In this document: in pieces, positions 5,279-6,521 of the stretch
Position numbering within the stretch: position 1 is the stretch's first letter
Layout of the letters: each line of letters starts with the position of its first letter
Source: Treponema sp.
GTDB lineage: Bacteria > Spirochaetota > Spirochaetia > Treponematales > Breznakiellaceae
NCBI GenBank assembly: GCA_031280065.1
Contig: JAITHH010000151.1
Span: 1 to 6,521 of the forward strand
DNA: 6,521 nt
Direction: 5' to 3'
Notes under the pieces: generated by a model
What the model was told of the DNA's origin: nothing
The model's input: only the letters and a program-made list of their open reading frames with translations
Databases searched by the model: none
Translations under genes and position numbers: made by a program

Positions 5279-6521
5279 GCGTCCTCCCCGGAAATCAGCG
5301 TTTCCCGCGTTACTTCCGCAACGGTGGTCAGGCCCGCCGCGGCCTTCCGCAGGCCCTCGTCCAGCAGGCTCCGCATACCCAGCCCTTTGAGGTAGCGCTC
5401 CAGAACCGCCGCCTTCTCCCTGCCCAGGATCAGGTCTTCCAGGCCCGAATCGCTGATAAACGTCTCGGCGATGAGCGTCCGCCCCTGGAAACCGGTGTGA
5501 TTACAGTCCGCGCAGCCCGCGCCCCGGAAGAGCGCCGCGCCTCCAAGCCCCGCCCGTTCCAGAAGCCGCCGCTCCTCAGCGCTTGCGGGCGCTTCCTCCT
5601 TGCAGCGGGGGCATATCTTCCGTACCAGGCGCTGGGCCATGACGCCCCGCAGTACCGGCGTGATGAGGTAGGGCTCAACGCCCATGTTGACCAGGCGGGG
5701 GATGGCCTGCGCGGTGCTGTTGGTGTGGAGGGTGCTCAACACGAGGTGGCCGGTCAGGGCGGCGCGGAGGGCGATTTCGGCGGTAGGGGAATCCCGAATC
5801 TCCCCTATCATGATCACGTTGGGGTCCTGCCGCAGGACCCTCCGCAGCAGCGATTCAAAACCCAGGCCGATCCGCTCATTGGTCTGAATCTGGCTGACGC
5901 CGCTCACGGTGAATTCCACCGGGTCCTCGATGCTGATGATCTTCACCTCGTCAGAGACGAGTTCGTTCAGCATGGCGTTGAGGGTGGTGGTCTTGCCGCT
6001 CCCGGTGGGGCCGGTCATCAGGATGAGTCCGTGGGGCATGGCCAGCAGTTTCCGCAGGCCCGCAAGCTGGTCAGGGGGGAAGCCCAGGTCCGTCAGGGAT
6101 GAGGCTGCGGCCTTTCTGCCCAGGATACGCAGGACGATGGACTCGCCGCCGCCTAACGCGCTGTGGGTTGGCACGATGGACACCCGGAGGTCCGCCTGCT
6201 CGTTCCCGGTGGAGACGGTGATCCGCCCGTCCTGGGGCTGCCTTCGTTCTAGGATGTTGAGATTCGCCATGATCTTGATCCGGGATGAGACGGCGGGGAA
6301 ACGCCGCGGATCCAGGGTCCGCACGGTTTGGAGCACGCCGTCTATCCGGCAGCGGACCCGCGCCGCGTCCGCGCCCGCTTCCAGGTGAATGTCCGAGGCC
6401 CTGCGGCGGATGGCTTCGATACAGATCGAGTTGACCAGGTTAACGATGGGCGCGTCATTGGCCAGTTTGTCCAGGAGCAGGGGATCATCCGCCGGGTAAG
6501 GGTCTTCGCCCCGCTCAGGGC
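5275..6521 (-). CDS. gspE: GspE, T2SS secretion ATPase (N-terminus outside the window)
   Basis: The last 414 residues are visible and the frame is open to the window edge, so the gene continues beyond 6521. This cytoplasmic hexameric ATPase drives pseudopilus assembly. Visible features in order: NDAPIVNLVNSICIEAI and ASDIHLE of the N2E domain, VRCRIDGVL, NILERRQPQDGRI, the Walker A motif GPTGSGKTT (5986-6012), the Asp box IISIEDPVEF, the Walker B VIMIGEIRD, the His box LTGHLVLSTLHTN, and a four-cysteine zinc module CPRC...CADC (5503-5613) typical of GspE and PilB but absent from the retraction ATPase PilT. All nucleotide-binding residues look intact. The missing upstream part should hold the N1E domain that binds the GspL cytoplasmic domain. 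The GTG at 6336 is an internal valine codon, not the start. The family assignment is certain; GspE instead of PilB follows from the T2SS neighbours. Confidence 0.96.
   Translation of the reverse strand, partial: PERGEDPYPADDPLLLDKLANDAPIVNLVNSICIEAIRRRASDIHLEAGADAARVRCRIDGVLQTVRTLDPRRFPAVSSRIKIMANLNILERRQPQDGRITVSTGNEQADLRVSIVPTHSALGGGESIVLRILGRKAAASSLTDLGFPPDQLAGLRKLLAMPHGLILMTGPTGSGKTTTLNAMLNELVSDEVKIISIEDPVEFTVSGVSQIQTNERIGLGFESLLRRVLRQDPNVIMIGEIRDSPTAEIALRAALTGHLVLSTLHTNSTAQAIPRLVNMGVEPYLITPVLRGVMAQRLVRKICPRCKEEAPASAEERRLLERAGLGGAALFRGAGCADCNHTGFQGRTLIAETFISDSGLEDLILGREKAAVLERYLKGLGMRSLLDEGLRKAAAGLTTVAEVTRETLISGEDA
5503..5613 (-). other. Tetracysteine zinc-binding module of GspE
   Basis: Codons for CPRC lie at 5602-5613 and for CADC at 5503-5514, separated by 29 residues. 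In characterised GspE proteins such a C-x2-C...C-x2-C module binds zinc and is required for secretion. All four cysteines are present, which argues for a working ATPase. Confidence 0.85.

Noticed and set aside
6334..6336. GTG at 6336 as the start of gspE
   Set aside because: The same frame continues upstream to the window edge and encodes conserved GspE residues such as NDAPIVNLVNS and ASDIHLE, so this is an internal valine.
1..6521. Type IV pilus operon instead of a type II secretion system
   Set aside because: GspK, the GspG calcium-loop signature and the GspL architecture with joined PilM-like and PilN-like parts are T2SS traits; no pilT, pilA or separate pilM/pilN is seen.
1..6521. Internal promoters or rho-independent terminators
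   Set aside because: Genes overlap or are at most 13 bp apart, and I saw no GC-rich hairpin followed by a T run on the minus strand at any gene end.

Overview
The window is one tightly packed, single-strand operon segment. Every gene reads on the minus strand, so transcription runs from position 6521 down to 1. It encodes the inner-membrane platform, ATPase and pseudopilins of a type II secretion system (T2SS, Gsp/Xcp/Eps/Out family). In transcription order it holds gspE (5' part outside the window), gspF, gspG, a very short gspI-like pseudopilin, a gspJ-like pseudopilin, gspK, gspL, a gspM-like gene with an apparent GspC/PilP-like C-terminal domain, and the first 15 codons of another gene that by position could be gspD.

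A T2SS implies a diderm (Gram-negative-type) bacterium. The DNA is GC-rich (clearly above 55-60% by eye) and codons favour G/C at third positions. I cannot name the species from the sequence; a spirochaete or deltaproteobacterium-like host would be compatible, but that is only a guess.

Layout: 5275-6521 gspE (ATPase that powers the pseudopilus); 4193-5278 gspF (inner-membrane platform); 4177-3727 gspG (major pseudopilin); 3755-3582 gspI-like, 3595-3077 gspJ-like and 3080-2034 gspK (minor pseudopilins, pseudopilus tip); 2046-973 gspL and 986-48 gspM/C-like (bitopic platform proteins linking ATPase, pseudopilus and secretin); 47-1 start of the next gene. Genes overlap by 4 to 29 bp or are separated by at most 13 bp. 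There is no internal promoter, terminator or intergenic region of note, so the set is probably co-transcribed and translationally coupled.

How they work together: GspE hydrolyses ATP on the cytoplasmic face and, through GspL and GspF, drives addition of GspG subunits to a periplasmic pseudopilus capped by the I/J/K minor pseudopilins. GspM and the GspC-type domain connect this platform to the outer-membrane secretin.

The locus is ordinary in overall type but trimmed in detail. GspF lacks its usual N-terminal cytoplasmic domain, no gspH is present between gspG and gspI, the GspI-like protein is only 57 residues with Asp instead of Glu at +5, and GspM seems fused to a GspC/PilP-type domain through a poly-alanine linker encoded by a hexanucleotide repeat. 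I saw no RNA genes, CRISPR arrays, mobile elements or plus-strand genes.
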